Positions 25,346-35,597 of a DNA stretch of 64,000 nucleotides are shown piece by piece; positions within the stretch are counted from its first letter, which is position 1, and each line of letters opens with the position of its first letter. The stretch is from Cerasicoccus arenae (GTDB taxonomy: Bacteria; Verrucomicrobiota; Verrucomicrobiia; Opitutales; Cerasicoccaceae). Below the pieces are notes generated by a model. It was not told the origin of the DNA and ran no database searches. It saw nothing but the letters and a program-made list of their open reading frames with translations. The translations under genes and the position numbers were made by a program. The stretch spans positions 37,941-101,940 of the forward strand of contig NZ_BMXG01000010.1 in NCBI RefSeq assembly GCF_014651635.1, given 5' to 3'.

Positions 25346-25804
25346 CTAGTCGGTGTGTGGTGGATTCCAAGTATCCTTGGGCTCTTCGGTTTTGGTTACC
25401 TCCCGCACGCCGTCAATAAATACGTCTACCTTGCTGACGTTCTTGCCAGTCATGGTTTGGACTTGGTCACGGACATGCTGTTGGATGATCTTGGCAGTCT
25501 CAGCCAATTTCACGCCAAATAGCAGCTCCACGTGAATCTTGATCATGTATTCGCTGGCCTCGTTCTCAATGACTTCGACACCCTTTTCGCTTTTGCGACC
25601 ACCAAAGGTTTCCCAGATGCCGTCGGCACCGTCCTTGACGGAATACACGCCTTCAACCTCCATCGTGGACATTTTCACGATGTTGGCGACGACCTGAAAG
25701 GTGATCTTAATCTCGTCCTCCGAATCACTTTCTTCGGTTGGGACTGGAATCGTATGTGGGTCCGGCTCGTCAATTGGAGCGTCAACTTTCTTTTTAGCTG
25801 GCAT
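25346..25804 (-). CDS. Asp23/Gls24 family envelope stress protein
   Basis: 152 aa. After an acidic N-terminus (about 35 residues) comes a classic Asp23 domain: FQVVANIVKMSTMEVEGVYS and MIKIHVELLFGVKLAETAKI followed by VSKVDVFIDGV. Asp23 proteins are abundant cell-envelope proteins in Firmicutes and occur in scattered Gram-negatives. Here the gene starts a three-gene run (Asp23, AmaP-like, ThiE). Confidence 0.88.
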   Translation of the reverse strand: MPAKKKVDAPIDEPDPHTIPVPTEESDSEDEIKITFQVVANIVKMSTMEVEGVYSVKDGADGIWETFGGRKSEKGVEVIENEASEYMIKIHVELLFGVKLAETAKIIQQHVRDQVQTMTGKNVSKVDVFIDGVREVTKTEEPKDTWNPPHTD

Positions 25805-25908
25805 GATAATTGTGATTTATATCCAAATGTTTACGGCATATACCGCTTTAAATCAATCTCTCTCTTAACGAAAAAACCTGCGCACTGAAACACAATTTTT
25901 GATGAGTG

Positions 25909-27288
25909 CTACATTGAGTCGTCAATGGTGAAGACATCTCGTGGTGTTCGGCTGAGGAATTCTTCGATATATTTCGTTGTGTAGTTTCCGCCACGGAACA
26001 CGGGGTCCTTCATCACGGCAGCGCAGAATGGGATGGTGGTCTTGATGCCACGGATCATGTATTCATTGAGCGCACGATACATGCGGTCCATCGCGATTTC
26101 GCGGGTGCGGCCGTAGACCATGAGTTTGGCGACCATACTGTCGTAATACGGAGGCACTACGTAGCCTTGATAGACATGGGAGTCCACGCGCACGCCGTGA
26201 CCGCCGGGCGTGTAATAGAAGGTTACTTCGCCGGGGCAGGGCGCAAAATTACGGGTTGGGTCCTCTGCGTTGATACGGCATTCAATGCAGTGGCGAAGGA
26301 TTTTGATATCCTTTTGGTCCAGCTCCATGGCTTCACCGCCTGCGATACGGATCTGGCGTTTAACCAAATCCAAGCCAGTGACTTCTTCCGTTACGCCGTG
26401 TTCCACCTGAATGCGGGCGTTCATCTCGATGAAGAAGAAATCGCCGTTTTTATCGACGAGAAATTCGACGGTGCCAGCATTCTGGTAACCGCATTCCTGA
26501 GCAATGCGAACCGCGGCGGCACCCATCTTTTGGCGAAGCTTATCATCGAGGAAAGGCGAAGGTGCCTCTTCGATCAGCTTTTGGTAGCGACGTTGCACTG
26601 AGCAATCGCGCTCGCCGAGGTGGATTACCTTGCCGTGTTCGTCGGCGAGAATCTGAAACTCAATGTGGCGCGGCTCTTCGATGTATTTTTCGATGTAGAC
26701 ATCGCCATTGCCAAAGGCTTTCTCGGCCTCGATGCGAGCGGTTTGGAATTCCTTGGCAAAAGCCATGGCATTGTGAGCCAAGCGCATGCCTTTGCCGCCG
26801 CCGCCAGCGACTGCCTTAATGATGACTGGGAAACCAATTTCCTTGGCGACCTTAACGGCATCTTTCTCGTCTGAGATGGGGCCGTCGCTGCCAGGGATGA
26901 TCGGTGCTTTTGCGCGCTTGGCGATTTCCTTGGCCATCGACTTGTCTCCCATCAGGCGGATGGTTTCCGACTTCGGGCCGATGAACTTAATGTTGCAGCT
27001 TTCGCACTGTTCGGCGAATTCTGCGTTCTCAGAGAGGAAACCGAAGCCGGGGTGAATCGCATCCACGTCGCCGATTTCGGCGGCGCTGATGATGCGATCA
27101 GCTTTCAGGTAGCTTTCGGAGGAGGCCGCAGGCCCGATGCAGATGGCTTCGTCGGCCAGTTGCACGTGCAAGCTCTGCTCGTCCGCCTCGGAATAGACCG
27201 CCATAGTGCGGATGCCGAGTTCGCGACAGGCGCGTACGATGCGCAGGGCGATTTCGCCCCGGTTGGCAATAAGTATCTTTTGGATCAT
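25909..27288 (-). CDS. accC: Biotin carboxylase subunit of acetyl-CoA carboxylase
   Basis: 459 aa, near the usual 450. It carboxylates biotin on AccB with ATP and bicarbonate, the first step of fatty acid synthesis. Motifs: [20 protein letters not shown] at the N-terminus, the ATP-grasp loop [31 protein letters not shown], and [20 protein letters not shown] with the catalytic region. It follows accB by 61 bases, the standard order. Confidence 0.96.
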   Translation of the reverse strand: MIQKILIANRGEIALRIVRACRELGIRTMAVYSEADEQSLHVQLADEAICIGPAASSESYLKADRIISAAEIGDVDAIHPGFGFLSENAEFAEQCESCNIKFIGPKSETIRLMGDKSMAKEIAKRAKAPIIPGSDGPISDEKDAVKVAKEIGFPVIIKAVAGGGGKGMRLAHNAMAFAKEFQTARIEAEKAFGNGDVYIEKYIEEPRHIEFQILADEHGKVIHLGERDCSVQRRYQKLIEEAPSPFLDDKLRQKMGAAAVRIAQECGYQNAGTVEFLVDKNGDFFFIEMNARIQVEHGVTEEVTGLDLVKRQIRIAGGEAMELDQKDIKILRHCIECRINAEDPTRNFAPCPGEVTFYYTPGGHGVRVDSHVYQGYVVPPYYDSMVAKLMVYGRTREIAMDRMYRALNEYMIRGIKTTIPFCAAVMKDPVFRGGNYTTKYIEEFLSRTPRDVFTIDDSM

Positions 27289-27349
27289 GGGATTACGCTG
27301 GCGCCCTTCCGGTAATTAACCGGCGGTGGCGCTTTCCGTGAAAAAACGA

Positions 27350-27814
27350 TTAGGCCTTAACCTTGAACAGAGCTTGTCCGTATTCGACGGCCTGGCCATT
27401 CTCCACGAGAATTTCGACCACTGTGCCCGAAACTTCGGAGTTGATTTCATTCATCACTTTCATGGCCTCAATGATGCAGACAACGCTGTCTGGCTTCACT
27501 TTGGAACCCACGTCAATGAACGCTTTGCTGTCCGGAGTGGGGGAGCGATAGAAGCTACCCACCATAGGGGACTTAATTAAGATAACGCCTGGTTCATCCT
27601 TAGCGGCGACTGGGGCTGCTGGAGCTGCCAGTGATTCGACTGCTGGAGCCGGGCTGAGCGGTGCGCCAACTGATACCGGAGCGACAGTGAAGCCGCCATT
27701 GGCTCCGCCATTGCGACAGATTCGTAGCTTGAGTTCTTTTTCCTCAAGCTCGAACTCAGTCAGGTCCGAACGTTTCATTAGATCGACGATCTGTTTGATC
27801 TCCTTAATATCCAT
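27350..27814 (-). CDS. accB: Biotin carboxyl carrier protein
   Basis: ATG at 27814 gives the canonical start [18 protein letters not shown]; a TTG two codons upstream is in frame. 154 aa: N-terminal helix region, a Pro/Ala-rich flexible linker (about 45-75) and a biotinyl domain with [11 protein letters not shown], where the Lys of AMK (about residue 119) carries biotin. BirA at 42082 is the expected ligase. It forms the accBC operon with the next gene. Confidence 0.95.
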   Translation of the reverse strand: MDIKEIKQIVDLMKRSDLTEFELEEKELKLRICRNGGANGGFTVAPVSVGAPLSPAPAVESLAAPAAPVAAKDEPGVILIKSPMVGSFYRSPTPDSKAFIDVGSKVKPDSVVCIIEAMKVMNEINSEVSGTVVEILVENGQAVEYGQALFKVKA

Positions 27815-27876
27815 ACGCAAAATAGAGGTGTGCGAGCAGGTCGCGGCTTTTACCGTGAAGTGAAAACGAAGAAGTT

Positions 27877-27906
27877 AGGCACGCCATGTCGGATGGCGCA
27901 ATGCCT
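27877..27906. promoter_or_regulatory. Inverted repeat between accB and the divergent gene
   Basis: AGGCA-CGCCAT and ATGGCG-TGCCT pair as an 11-base stem with a 5-base GTCGG loop and a short CAA bulge. It lies 63 bases upstream of accB. On the plus strand a short T-run follows, yet no plus-strand gene ends here. It may be a leader hairpin or operator for accBC. Confidence 0.4.
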
Positions 27907-28068
27907 ATTTTTAACTGAAAAAAGGCCTTATTCCCGCGTTTAAGGAAAAAAATGCCCTGAAACTGGGAATATCAGTGATTGTGGCATTCCGGATGTAATA
28001 TGCAGGGAAACAATGCCCATGGCAGAAAAAATGGAATTTTTGTCGTAATTAAATGTCTAAACTTGGTT

Positions 28069-28458
28069 ATGGTAGATAAGCATTTTCTGATCACGAGCAA
28101 TCTGGAGAAGAAATACATTCTCTTGTCGATTTGGGATCAGCTCAACGAGCAGACGATCCGGCATATTCGTGAGGATATTGTTCCCTTACTCGAATTGTTC
28201 GATGAGCCGGTCAGCCTGATCATTGACTTGCGCGAAACATACGGTAGCCAGCTTGACGCGATTGACGCATTGCGTGAGCTGTGGTCACAATACGAAAAGA
28301 CCACGATCAGGCAGATAATACGGATTTTCGCCAACCAAATGGACGATCATGGGACGAAAATTACAGATATTTTTCACCTGAAGGGAGTGCGCAAACACAG
28401 CGTTACTCGAATGAAAGACGCGATTCGCTACTGCGAGGATTTGTCTGTCGTCGCCTGA
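28069..28458 (+). CDS. Small STAS-like protein of unknown function, 129 aa
   Basis: The ATG at 28069 is preferred; an in-frame upstream start at 27979 would add 30 residues of low-quality sequence. The pattern is beta-alpha-beta: KHFLITSNLEKKYILLSIWD, LLELFDEPVSLIIDLRETYG and IIRIFANQM, which suggests a SpoIIAA/STAS-type fold. No conserved phosphorylatable Ser was identified. It is divergent from accB, and its last 31 bases overlap the end of the convergent AsmA-like gene. Function unknown. Confidence 0.6.
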   Translation: MVDKHFLITSNLEKKYILLSIWDQLNEQTIRHIREDIVPLLELFDEPVSLIIDLRETYGSQLDAIDALRELWSQYEKTTIRQIIRIFANQMDDHGTKITDIFHLKGVRKHSVTRMKDAIRYCEDLSVVA

Positions 28459-31292
28459 TTCGGTTTTTTTTTCAGAGGCGGGATGACATCTGCATTGAGA
28501 TTTTCCACCTTGGCCTGTCCGAAAAAGACACCCATCGGTTTTACGGAAACTTCATAGTCCGGCTTGGTCAACGTGCCGGTTAATTGGACTTCAATGGAGT
28601 TGGCGAGGGGGCTGAAAATGGAGAAGATTTCGTCGAAGATCGGTGTCTCCATATTGCCAAAGGGGTGGAGCGATATTAAGAAATCCAAGCTTTCCTGATC
28701 GATGTTGAAGTTGCCGTTGGTCACGATTTCTCCGGTTGCGCCTGAGACTTGGCCATTGGGGAAATTCAGGTTGCTCCGGGCCAGTGTGAAATCCGTTTGG
28801 GCATTGGTAAAGTTGAGCGTGCCCAGATGGAGGCCAATTGAATATAGGAAGCTGGAGAGGCCGCCGAGCAAGTGAAGCTGGCCGAGATTGGCATCGGTTA
28901 GCACCAGCGTTCCGCTGCCGGAGAAGGTGTTCAAGTCAGGCAATTGACCATGCGTGTCGAAGAAAAGTTTTACATCACCAGCATACCGTTCTTCAAAAGT
29001 GCGTGGTGCTTTGTCGTCATCATCATCGTCGTCATTGTCTTTGTCGCTACGGGCTTTCTTGGCGGCCTTGATTCTCTCCAATGCTTCTTGTTTGGCTCGG
29101 GCGACGCGCAGAAATGGGATCGCTTCGTAGAGTCCATAGAGCTTGGCGTCGATGATGCTGATTTTTGCGTTTTCCACGTAGAGTCCGCCATTGGGTTGGC
29201 GCTGGACAACCGTATAGAGAGCGGTTTTCCCGCCACCGAGGCCAAGGCGTCCTTGGCTGACCTTAATTTGTTCGGGCGTTAGTTCAAAGAGGAAACTACC
29301 ATTGTCGAAGCGCACATCCTCAAATTCAAAAGGTCCGGGGAAAAAGACGCTTCCCTTGACGTAAAGATCGTCGGCGTGGATCGAGTGCTCACCGTAAACG
29401 ATGCCCGCTAAATCCAGATAAGGAATCTCGTCACTGGGGAACTTTTTTGCGATGGGAACGACGGATGGGCCTGCCATGTTGGCTCCTTGGAGCAGCGGTA
29501 GATGCGTGCGCGCCAAGAAGGAAATGTAGTCATTCTCGCCATTGGGTAAATACTCCCAATGCAGCTCGACGGCTGCTCGGCCATCCTTGGTTTCGACATT
29601 GAAGTCAAATAAGTCGAGGTGTTGAACATTCTGCCAGATGCGCGAACGTGCCATATCAATGGGGTCGTCTTTGTATTTTACATCGCGCAGCTTTGCCGAT
29701 CCGTAGATTTTATTTTTTGCACCGTTGGCACCATATTGACCGGACATGTCGATCTCGGCCTCGGGCGGCGTTTGGTTGAAGGTGAAGTCTGCCCAGAGAT
29801 CTTTCCACCACTGATCAGGGATGAAGATATTCAGATCGCTCGGCCAGACCGTCCCTTTGGCCTGGAAGCGGTAATTGCCCGTCGAAAATTGCTGCTGGTA
29901 GTTGCCTTTGACCGCGTAGTCCCTGGCGTAGAGGTCCACGGAATATAGCTCAATTTCGTCTTCGGTTATGCGCCCCTTCACGCGCGCCGCTTCCAGATGA
30001 AGCTGATGATAGTTCAGTTGGTTAAAGCGCACGTCGAATTGGGAATTCCTGGGTTTCAGGCCAGGCAGGAAATCGACGGAGGCTTTCCAATAAGGGCGAC
30101 CTGCAATGGAGATGTCGGTTGGGATGTCTTCAGCGGGGATTTCGGTGCTTTGCAGGAAAAAGGTAGGGTTCCAGCGGGCTCGAATATTGAGGCTTCCGCT
30201 CTCGTCTTTCGGATGAAAGGGACCATCGACCGCGAGCCAATTTAGCCCGCTTTTGAGGATGATGTGGCCCTTGATTGTTCCAGTGCTTTTTAGGTCGCGG
30301 AGATTCAGGCTACCAAAGGCACCATCAAACGGCAGGCCCCACGCCTTGATGTTGTAGCTGTAGATTTCTGCCGCCAATGGCATGCTGGTAAAGCCATCCA
30401 GTCCATTGTCCAGCCTGACGTGCGCTTCGCTAAAACCTGTCTCAACATCGTCTTGCCATTGTAGGCTGTTGAGGGAGACCTGCCCGAGGCCATCCGGCCG
30501 CAAAATCCCGTCCACCCCAAGTTTTGCGCGTAAGCGACTGCTGCCGGCCCCAAGTTTGACTTTGGTGGCTTCGTCGAAAAATCCGCTCATGTAGACTTGA
30601 GCGAGGATCTCCAAGGGAGCCTTGCGCTCACCACTTAACTCGATCCGTAAAATGAGGTCTTCAATTTTTGAAAATGGCTCCTGTAGTTCAATGAGACTTC
30701 GGCAGATTTCCATGTAGAGTCCGTCGATATTCAGCTTTTTGTCATGGGATTTGGATTCCATCCCTGGCAATGGAGTAAAGACATTACCGTTGATGTGCAC
30801 CCGGGCCCCCAGCATTTGCAGGATGAAGGTGTCGAGCAACCAGTCTTGCCCCTGGCGTCGGGCATTAATGTAGAGGTTGTGGACCATGGGCTCCCTCTGT
30901 CCGCTGGGGGAGATCACTGCTGGGCAATAAAGTGCAGCATCTGCCAATGATATTTCAGAGGGTGTAAATTCTCCGACGAGCAAACGGATGATGCTGAACT
31001 TCACCAGCATCAGATCGGACTCAAAGAGCGGGTCGGTGTTGCCTTCAGCGAATATCTGCGTGCTGTGGGCAAAAATGATTCCCCGCAGATCCAGTTGCAG
31101 GCGGTCAAACTCAACACGGAATCCTTGATCCGCCAGTTCCTCGTCTAGCGTATCAACAAGAAAGGAGGGGATGGGGACTTCGCCGTCGCGAAGCAGGATA
31201 ACGACTAGGAAGAGCATTCCGCCAAGGAACAGAGCCAGGAACGTGTTGACCACGTAATGAACTCCGATGCCGATGAATCGAATGATGCTCAT
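28428..31292 (-). CDS. AsmA-like / TamB-type envelope protein, 954 aa
   Basis: One N-terminal membrane anchor (about 12-34, NTFLALFLGGMLFLVVILL), then a long beta-rich periplasmic region and an AsmA-like C-terminal domain (TLVLTDANLGQLHLLGGLSS, DFTLARSNLNFPNGQVSGA, then SLHPFGNMETPIFDEI). Such proteins bridge the two membranes and are implicated in phospholipid transport. A strongly charged linker with seven consecutive Asp lies near residue 750. It follows the GldF/G-like ABC operon by 54 bases and is probably co-transcribed. Its C-terminal tail contains an A9 coding tract. Confidence 0.75.
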   Translation of the reverse strand: MSIIRFIGIGVHYVVNTFLALFLGGMLFLVVILLRDGEVPIPSFLVDTLDEELADQGFRVEFDRLQLDLRGIIFAHSTQIFAEGNTDPLFESDLMLVKFSIIRLLVGEFTPSEISLADAALYCPAVISPSGQREPMVHNLYINARRQGQDWLLDTFILQMLGARVHINGNVFTPLPGMESKSHDKKLNIDGLYMEICRSLIELQEPFSKIEDLILRIELSGERKAPLEILAQVYMSGFFDEATKVKLGAGSSRLRAKLGVDGILRPDGLGQVSLNSLQWQDDVETGFSEAHVRLDNGLDGFTSMPLAAEIYSYNIKAWGLPFDGAFGSLNLRDLKSTGTIKGHIILKSGLNWLAVDGPFHPKDESGSLNIRARWNPTFFLQSTEIPAEDIPTDISIAGRPYWKASVDFLPGLKPRNSQFDVRFNQLNYHQLHLEAARVKGRITEDEIELYSVDLYARDYAVKGNYQQQFSTGNYRFQAKGTVWPSDLNIFIPDQWWKDLWADFTFNQTPPEAEIDMSGQYGANGAKNKIYGSAKLRDVKYKDDPIDMARSRIWQNVQHLDLFDFNVETKDGRAAVELHWEYLPNGENDYISFLARTHLPLLQGANMAGPSVVPIAKKFPSDEIPYLDLAGIVYGEHSIHADDLYVKGSVFFPGPFEFEDVRFDNGSFLFELTPEQIKVSQGRLGLGGGKTALYTVVQRQPNGGLYVENAKISIIDAKLYGLYEAIPFLRVARAKQEALERIKAAKKARSDKDNDDDDDDDKAPRTFEERYAGDVKLFFDTHGQLPDLNTFSGSGTLVLTDANLGQLHLLGGLSSFLYSIGLHLGTLNFTNAQTDFTLARSNLNFPNGQVSGATGEIVTNGNFNIDQESLDFLISLHPFGNMETPIFDEIFSIFSPLANSIEVQLTGTLTKPDYEVSVKPMGVFFGQAKVENLNADVIPPLKKKPNQATTDKSSQ

Positions 31293-31346
31293 CGCTCGAT
31301 CTAGTGCAGATTGAACCCCAGTAAAGTGCGGGGCATGCGGATTGCG

Positions 31347-33350
31347 CTACTTGGCCTCATTTGGGGGAAGGGCTTGGTCTGGGGCGCGCCGCGGAGCACC
31401 GGAGTCCAAAGGTGCCTCGAGCACTTCTTTGGGGCTTTTGGGCGTATTGGGCGGCAGCTTTTCCAGAGTGAGTGGGAAGAGTGCATCGATTAGTGGCTGG
31501 GCGAGGAGAAACGTCACGTTTTGCCGTGGTGAGCCGCCCACTTGGCGTATGCCATCGCGGATGGTGAAATAATAGGAGCGTTTTTCGCTGCTGCCGTCGC
31601 CGCCAGGTAAGATGATGTCTGCGTCAAGACGGTATCGCCAAGGAAGGTTTGGTAGTTCCTTGAATTCGGGCAAAAGGTATTCCTTGACCTTAAAGTCCTT
31701 CAGCGAGTCAACTAAAGTCAGGATCTCCGACCGATCGATATCATCTTCGGTGAGGACGGTGGGCCACGTTTCGGATTCCGGTTTGATGCGTTTTTCCAGC
31801 AAGACCTTGTTTGCGGACAGGTCCGTGATAGTCAATGACTGGACGCGGGCGTCTTTGGGCAGGCTGGTGAGTGTACGGTTGCGATAGGCCAGCGAATCTG
31901 CACGCAGTGCTCCAAGGATGGAGAGGTCAACTGCATAGACAGATGCCTTGCCGGATGTTTTCGCGTAGAGGTTACGCGGGTTGGCCCAGGGGGGGGGGCT
32001 TGTTTGACCTTCAGGGCTAATGTTGTTGCCCAAAAGAAGCGTCCAATCTCTGGCTCCGCGGATGGTTACTTGGGCGACAGGATCACTCAGCCCCCAGGAG
32101 ACCAAGTCGCTTGGTGCTGGTGCGTCGCTGACAAAGGCAATGACCTCCATCTGGTTGAGTTGCTGGATCAACTGCTCGACGAGTGGTGTGGCGGCGGTTT
32201 CGGTTTTAACTTCTCCTCCGCTGGATGCAGCGGCGACGCTTTGCCAGGCGGGTGGCTCATCAGCGGAACGCGGTTCAAGGCGTTGAAGCGTCAGGGTCTT
32301 GCCGGCGCGGTTGATTTCCAACGATGAGACCTTGGTGGGATCGAAGCGCAGGATGCGTCGTTCGCGTAATTCCTCTTGAGCGCGAGTCAGCCATTCAAAG
32401 GGGCTCTTCTGTACTGTGAAGATGGTGGTGTCCTCGCCGCCGTTTTCGAGGCGTGCGTATAGCTGAGGAGGAGTGTTTTCAGGAAGGCCAGTTACGGGGC
32501 CGCCCAGCAAGAGGGTCTGGCGACGGTTGTTGCCGCCGAGGGTGATGCGGAGCGTAGGCGTGGTGAGGCCAGCAAGCTCTGGGCTGATCTCACCCGTTGG
32601 GATAAGGCGCTCCACGCGTTGCCCCACGATGAGTGCCAAGGCATTCTGGACCAGTTGGTCATCGGCCTTGGCGGGCACCGGCGTTTCAAAAGACCAACCG
32701 TCGCTGCTCTTTACCAAGCGAATACGTTGCGCAGTGGTCTGCACAGTCAAGCTCTCCAGCTCAAACACGGGGATGTCGAAAATTCGCTGGCTACGTAGCT
32801 CGGCTAGTGGCACAGCAATGGAGCCGAGGAGCTCGTCACCAACTACGAGGACTTCTTTGCCGCCAGGGGCCATGACGTAGAGCCGGTTGCCCATGCCAGT
32901 GGTCGAGCCAATTTCCAAACGCGTCTCCTTGCCCTTGGCTGAAGAATCGTCGAGTGACGTGAGCACCAGTTCAAATTGTGCGGGGTCTAAGCCGAAGTCC
33001 GATAGTTTCTGGCCAGATTTTTCAATATCCGACAGGGGAAAATTTGCCTCTTTTTCGAGGAACTCAAGCTGCGCCAAAATCTTCTGAACGGCGTTTTCGT
33101 TGGCGGGCCACTTGACGGGGCTAGTCAATTGCCATCCGCGGCGGGTTTTTTCGAGGACGCGGGTCCGGGCTTGTCCGTCTTGGCTTCGCGCGGTTAAGGT
33201 GATACCAGTGATGTCGCCCGCTTGGGGCAGCACCAGCGCGCTCATATCCTTGATGACTTCGCGGGGGTCTTCCCGGTTTTCCAGATAATACAGGTAGTAA
33301 AAAGCCGCGACGTTGAGCAGCAAGAGCAAGAATGTGAGTTTCCAGCGCAT
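31347..33350 (-). CDS. DUF4340 domain protein of a Gld-like ABC operon, 667 aa
   Basis: N-terminal membrane segment (about 4-22, LTFLLLLLNVAAFYYLYYL), then a large beta-rich periplasmic part with repeated DUF4340-like units (FGLDPAQFELVLTSLDDS, RLEIGSTTGMGNRLYVMAPG, RQTLLLGGPVTGLPENTPPQ). DUF4340 proteins are regularly encoded next to GldF/GldG-like ABC transporters. A G10 tract (31989-31998) encodes part of a Ser-Pro-Pro-Pro-Trp loop, in frame. Exact function unknown; an accessory of the transporter is inferred. Confidence 0.82.
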   Translation of the reverse strand: MRWKLTFLLLLLNVAAFYYLYYLENREDPREVIKDMSALVLPQAGDITGITLTARSQDGQARTRVLEKTRRGWQLTSPVKWPANENAVQKILAQLEFLEKEANFPLSDIEKSGQKLSDFGLDPAQFELVLTSLDDSSAKGKETRLEIGSTTGMGNRLYVMAPGGKEVLVVGDELLGSIAVPLAELRSQRIFDIPVFELESLTVQTTAQRIRLVKSSDGWSFETPVPAKADDQLVQNALALIVGQRVERLIPTGEISPELAGLTTPTLRITLGGNNRRQTLLLGGPVTGLPENTPPQLYARLENGGEDTTIFTVQKSPFEWLTRAQEELRERRILRFDPTKVSSLEINRAGKTLTLQRLEPRSADEPPAWQSVAAASSGGEVKTETAATPLVEQLIQQLNQMEVIAFVSDAPAPSDLVSWGLSDPVAQVTIRGARDWTLLLGNNISPEGQTSPPPWANPRNLYAKTSGKASVYAVDLSILGALRADSLAYRNRTLTSLPKDARVQSLTITDLSANKVLLEKRIKPESETWPTVLTEDDIDRSEILTLVDSLKDFKVKEYLLPEFKELPNLPWRYRLDADIILPGGDGSSEKRSYYFTIRDGIRQVGGSPRQNVTFLLAQPLIDALFPLTLEKLPPNTPKSPKEVLEAPLDSGAPRRAPDQALPPNEAK
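31989..31998. repeat. G10 homopolymer inside the DUF4340 gene
   Basis: Ten G on the plus strand, encoding three Pro and the first base of Trp on the minus strand. In frame. Confidence 0.9.
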
Positions 33351-33354
33351 AGGA

Positions 33355-34833
33355 CTATCGACGGCGTAACATTAAAATCATGAGGCCGAGCACCGCCACG
33401 CCTCCGGGCAGCAGCAGCAGGCGCAAGTAAATACTCAGTGCTTCTTCGCGGCTAATCAAGAGCTGATGCTTCTCAATGACGCGGGGCGGGATATTCGCCA
33501 TTTCCTCACGGTCGAGCATCCAGTTGAGCACGTTATGAAAGAAAATCGGGTTTGCGCCCGAGTAAAACTTGGAGTTGCCGACCCAGGCAGCGTTGCCAAA
33601 GACCGCGACACGGCCACCTTGTAAATCAAGACCCAAGTCGGATCCGGTCACGCGCTCCGAGGCTACGGCGAGGCTGACTGGGCCAGTCAGATCACTGGCT
33701 TGATTGAATTGATGAGGCTCCGTGCGGTAGTTGCGTTCGCCCCAGCTCATGGGCGAGGAGCCAATCAGCTCGACGACTTTCAGGCGATCATCCAGGGGGG
33801 AGCCGGGGTCGATGCGCACGGGGCGACTCAGGCCAAACAAGCTCTTGAGCGAGTGTTTGAGCATGAATTCTGTGGTTGGATGCTCGGCATATTTGGCTAC
33901 CAGCATGTCGCCGCCAGTTGCGCGGAAACCGTCCGAGGCCTCCATCACCACCATGTCGTCGGCGAGCACGCCCCAATCGTAGAAAAGGTCATCCAAGCCA
34001 TGGGGGCGGGCAGGGTCCAATAGAACAATGAGACGCCCGTCCCGATCATCCAAAAAGCGGCGGAGCTTTTCTTGTTCTTCAGGGAGAAAGGCCATTTGTG
34101 GTGCGGCAATCACGAGGATGGAAGCGTCTTCGGGAATGTCGTCGACTACGGTCAGATCCAATTCCTTGGCTTGGTAATTGCGTCGGCGAAGGAAGGTCGC
34201 CATCTGCGAAAGTCCCCGCCGTGGCGTTACGTCTTCCAGACTCATTTCACTGTGCCCGATGGTGAAGTAGAGCATTGTCTTGTCCGGGCTCATGACATCC
34301 AGCATTGCGGTCGTGAAGGCCTGCTCACCGTTGAAGACTTTTTCCTGTATGCTGTCGCTGGAATAGAGTTCGGTGGGGAACACCTCATGGTATTCGTCAC
34401 CACAGATCACGACAATGGCGTTGTCCGCCTCGGGCTTAACATTATATTTGCGAACCAGTTCTTCGGCCACGGCGCTGTTCTTGTAGATATTGACGTATTC
34501 TACGGAGACGCCGACTTTGCCGTTGATGCGGGACTCATACTCAAACTCACGTAGCAAGTTCTGAATATCTTCAAAAATTTCCTCGGACTCCTGCGGGGCA
34601 TTGTCCGATGGCTCAGTGACGATGATGCGGATCGGCTCCTTGATTTGCTGCAGATAGGCCAAGGTCTCTGGCGCGAGCGAATAGCGGTGCGTGCGGGTGA
34701 TGTCCTCCCGCAGAAAGTGCTTGGCGGCGATCACGTTTAGCGCGACGGCCAAAGTCAATGCCAGTGTAATCTGGATGAAGCGGTTCATCCGTTTAACCCA
34801 ACGGGCCACGCGAAAGTCGTCTAGTGCACTCAT
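33355..34833 (-). CDS. GldG-like ABC transporter auxiliary protein
   Basis: 492 aa. Membrane helix near the N-terminus (about 19-38), a large periplasmic region with a Rossmann-like core (ASILVIAAPQMAFLPEEQEK, DDRDGRLIVLLDPARPHGLD) and a C-terminal helix (about 472-488, GGVAVLGLMILML). This architecture matches the GldG/ABC_transp_aux family. It overlaps the permease gene by 4 bases and is 4 bases from the DUF4340 gene. In gliding Bacteroidota GldAFG is needed for motility; in non-gliders the substrate is unknown. Confidence 0.85.
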   Translation of the reverse strand: MSALDDFRVARWVKRMNRFIQITLALTLAVALNVIAAKHFLREDITRTHRYSLAPETLAYLQQIKEPIRIIVTEPSDNAPQESEEIFEDIQNLLREFEYESRINGKVGVSVEYVNIYKNSAVAEELVRKYNVKPEADNAIVVICGDEYHEVFPTELYSSDSIQEKVFNGEQAFTTAMLDVMSPDKTMLYFTIGHSEMSLEDVTPRRGLSQMATFLRRRNYQAKELDLTVVDDIPEDASILVIAAPQMAFLPEEQEKLRRFLDDRDGRLIVLLDPARPHGLDDLFYDWGVLADDMVVMEASDGFRATGGDMLVAKYAEHPTTEFMLKHSLKSLFGLSRPVRIDPGSPLDDRLKVVELIGSSPMSWGERNYRTEPHQFNQASDLTGPVSLAVASERVTGSDLGLDLQGGRVAVFGNAAWVGNSKFYSGANPIFFHNVLNWMLDREEMANIPPRVIEKHQLLISREEALSIYLRLLLLPGGVAVLGLMILMLRRR

Positions 34834-35594
34834 GCCTTACTTTCGACGACTAGGGTGGTGATACCGAGCAGCAGCATTGTCAGGCTGCCATAGAGGAACA
34901 AGGGACGACTATCGAGCACGCCCCGGCTAAAGTCCTCCAAGTGCTCGAATGAATTAAAATAATCCACGAGATCCCGCGAGTGGTTGATCCACTCAACGTC
35001 AATCAGTGGAAACTCCAGCATGAGTCGGCCACTCAGGATAATAACAAACAGCATGCAGAAGCTTAGCATCCCGGCCACGAGCTGATTACGTGTCAGGCTG
35101 CTCGCAAAAATACCGATGGCGACATAGAGCAGGCCACTGATGGCGATGAAAATGAAGCCGCCAATCATTGAGGCTGGGTCAAATAAGCGTTCCAGGGGGA
35201 CGCTCTCGCCAGCGTAGGCATTGACGATATAGGGGAACGGTGCCGTTAACGCCCACAAAAGCATATAGAAGAGATAAGCGCTGAGGAACTTGCTCAAGAC
35301 GATTTGCAGCGCGGTCGCGGGCGTAGTCATCAGGGTTTCCAGGGTGCCCATTCGCCGCTCTTCGGCGATGCTCTTCATTGTCAACAGTGGGACCATGAAC
35401 CATACAGGTACCCAGAAGGTTTGGAAAAACCAGACCGAGGGCGTCATTTCCTGAGGAGCTTCCGCCGCTTTGCTCAACGCTAGATAATACATGGACGCCA
35501 TGAGCAGCAGATAGAGCACAGCGGCAATATAGCTGGCCGGCGCAATGATCAGCATGCGCAGTTCGTGGGCTAACAGGGTGAAAAAATGACGCAT
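34830..35594 (-). CDS. GldF-like ABC transporter permease
   Basis: 254 aa with about six membrane segments, for example PASYIAAVLYLLLMASMYYL, FIFIAISGLLYVAIGIF and AGMLSFCMLFVIILSG. The EERRMGTLETLMTTP loop after the second segment is a hallmark of ABC-2 type permeases of the GldF/NosY group. It starts 3 bases after the ATPase gene. It forms the membrane channel of the transporter. Confidence 0.88.
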   Translation of the reverse strand: MRHFFTLLAHELRMLIIAPASYIAAVLYLLLMASMYYLALSKAAEAPQEMTPSVWFFQTFWVPVWFMVPLLTMKSIAEERRMGTLETLMTTPATALQIVLSKFLSAYLFYMLLWALTAPFPYIVNAYAGESVPLERLFDPASMIGGFIFIAISGLLYVAIGIFASSLTRNQLVAGMLSFCMLFVIILSGRLMLEFPLIDVEWINHSRDLVDYFNSFEHLEDFSRGVLDSRPLFLYGSLTMLLLGITTLVVESKA

Positions 35595-35597
35595 GGC

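Noticed and set aside
27979..28068. Extended N-terminus of the STAS-like protein from 27979
   Set aside because: The extra 30 residues lack secondary-structure character, and the ATG at 28069 fits the start of the fold.
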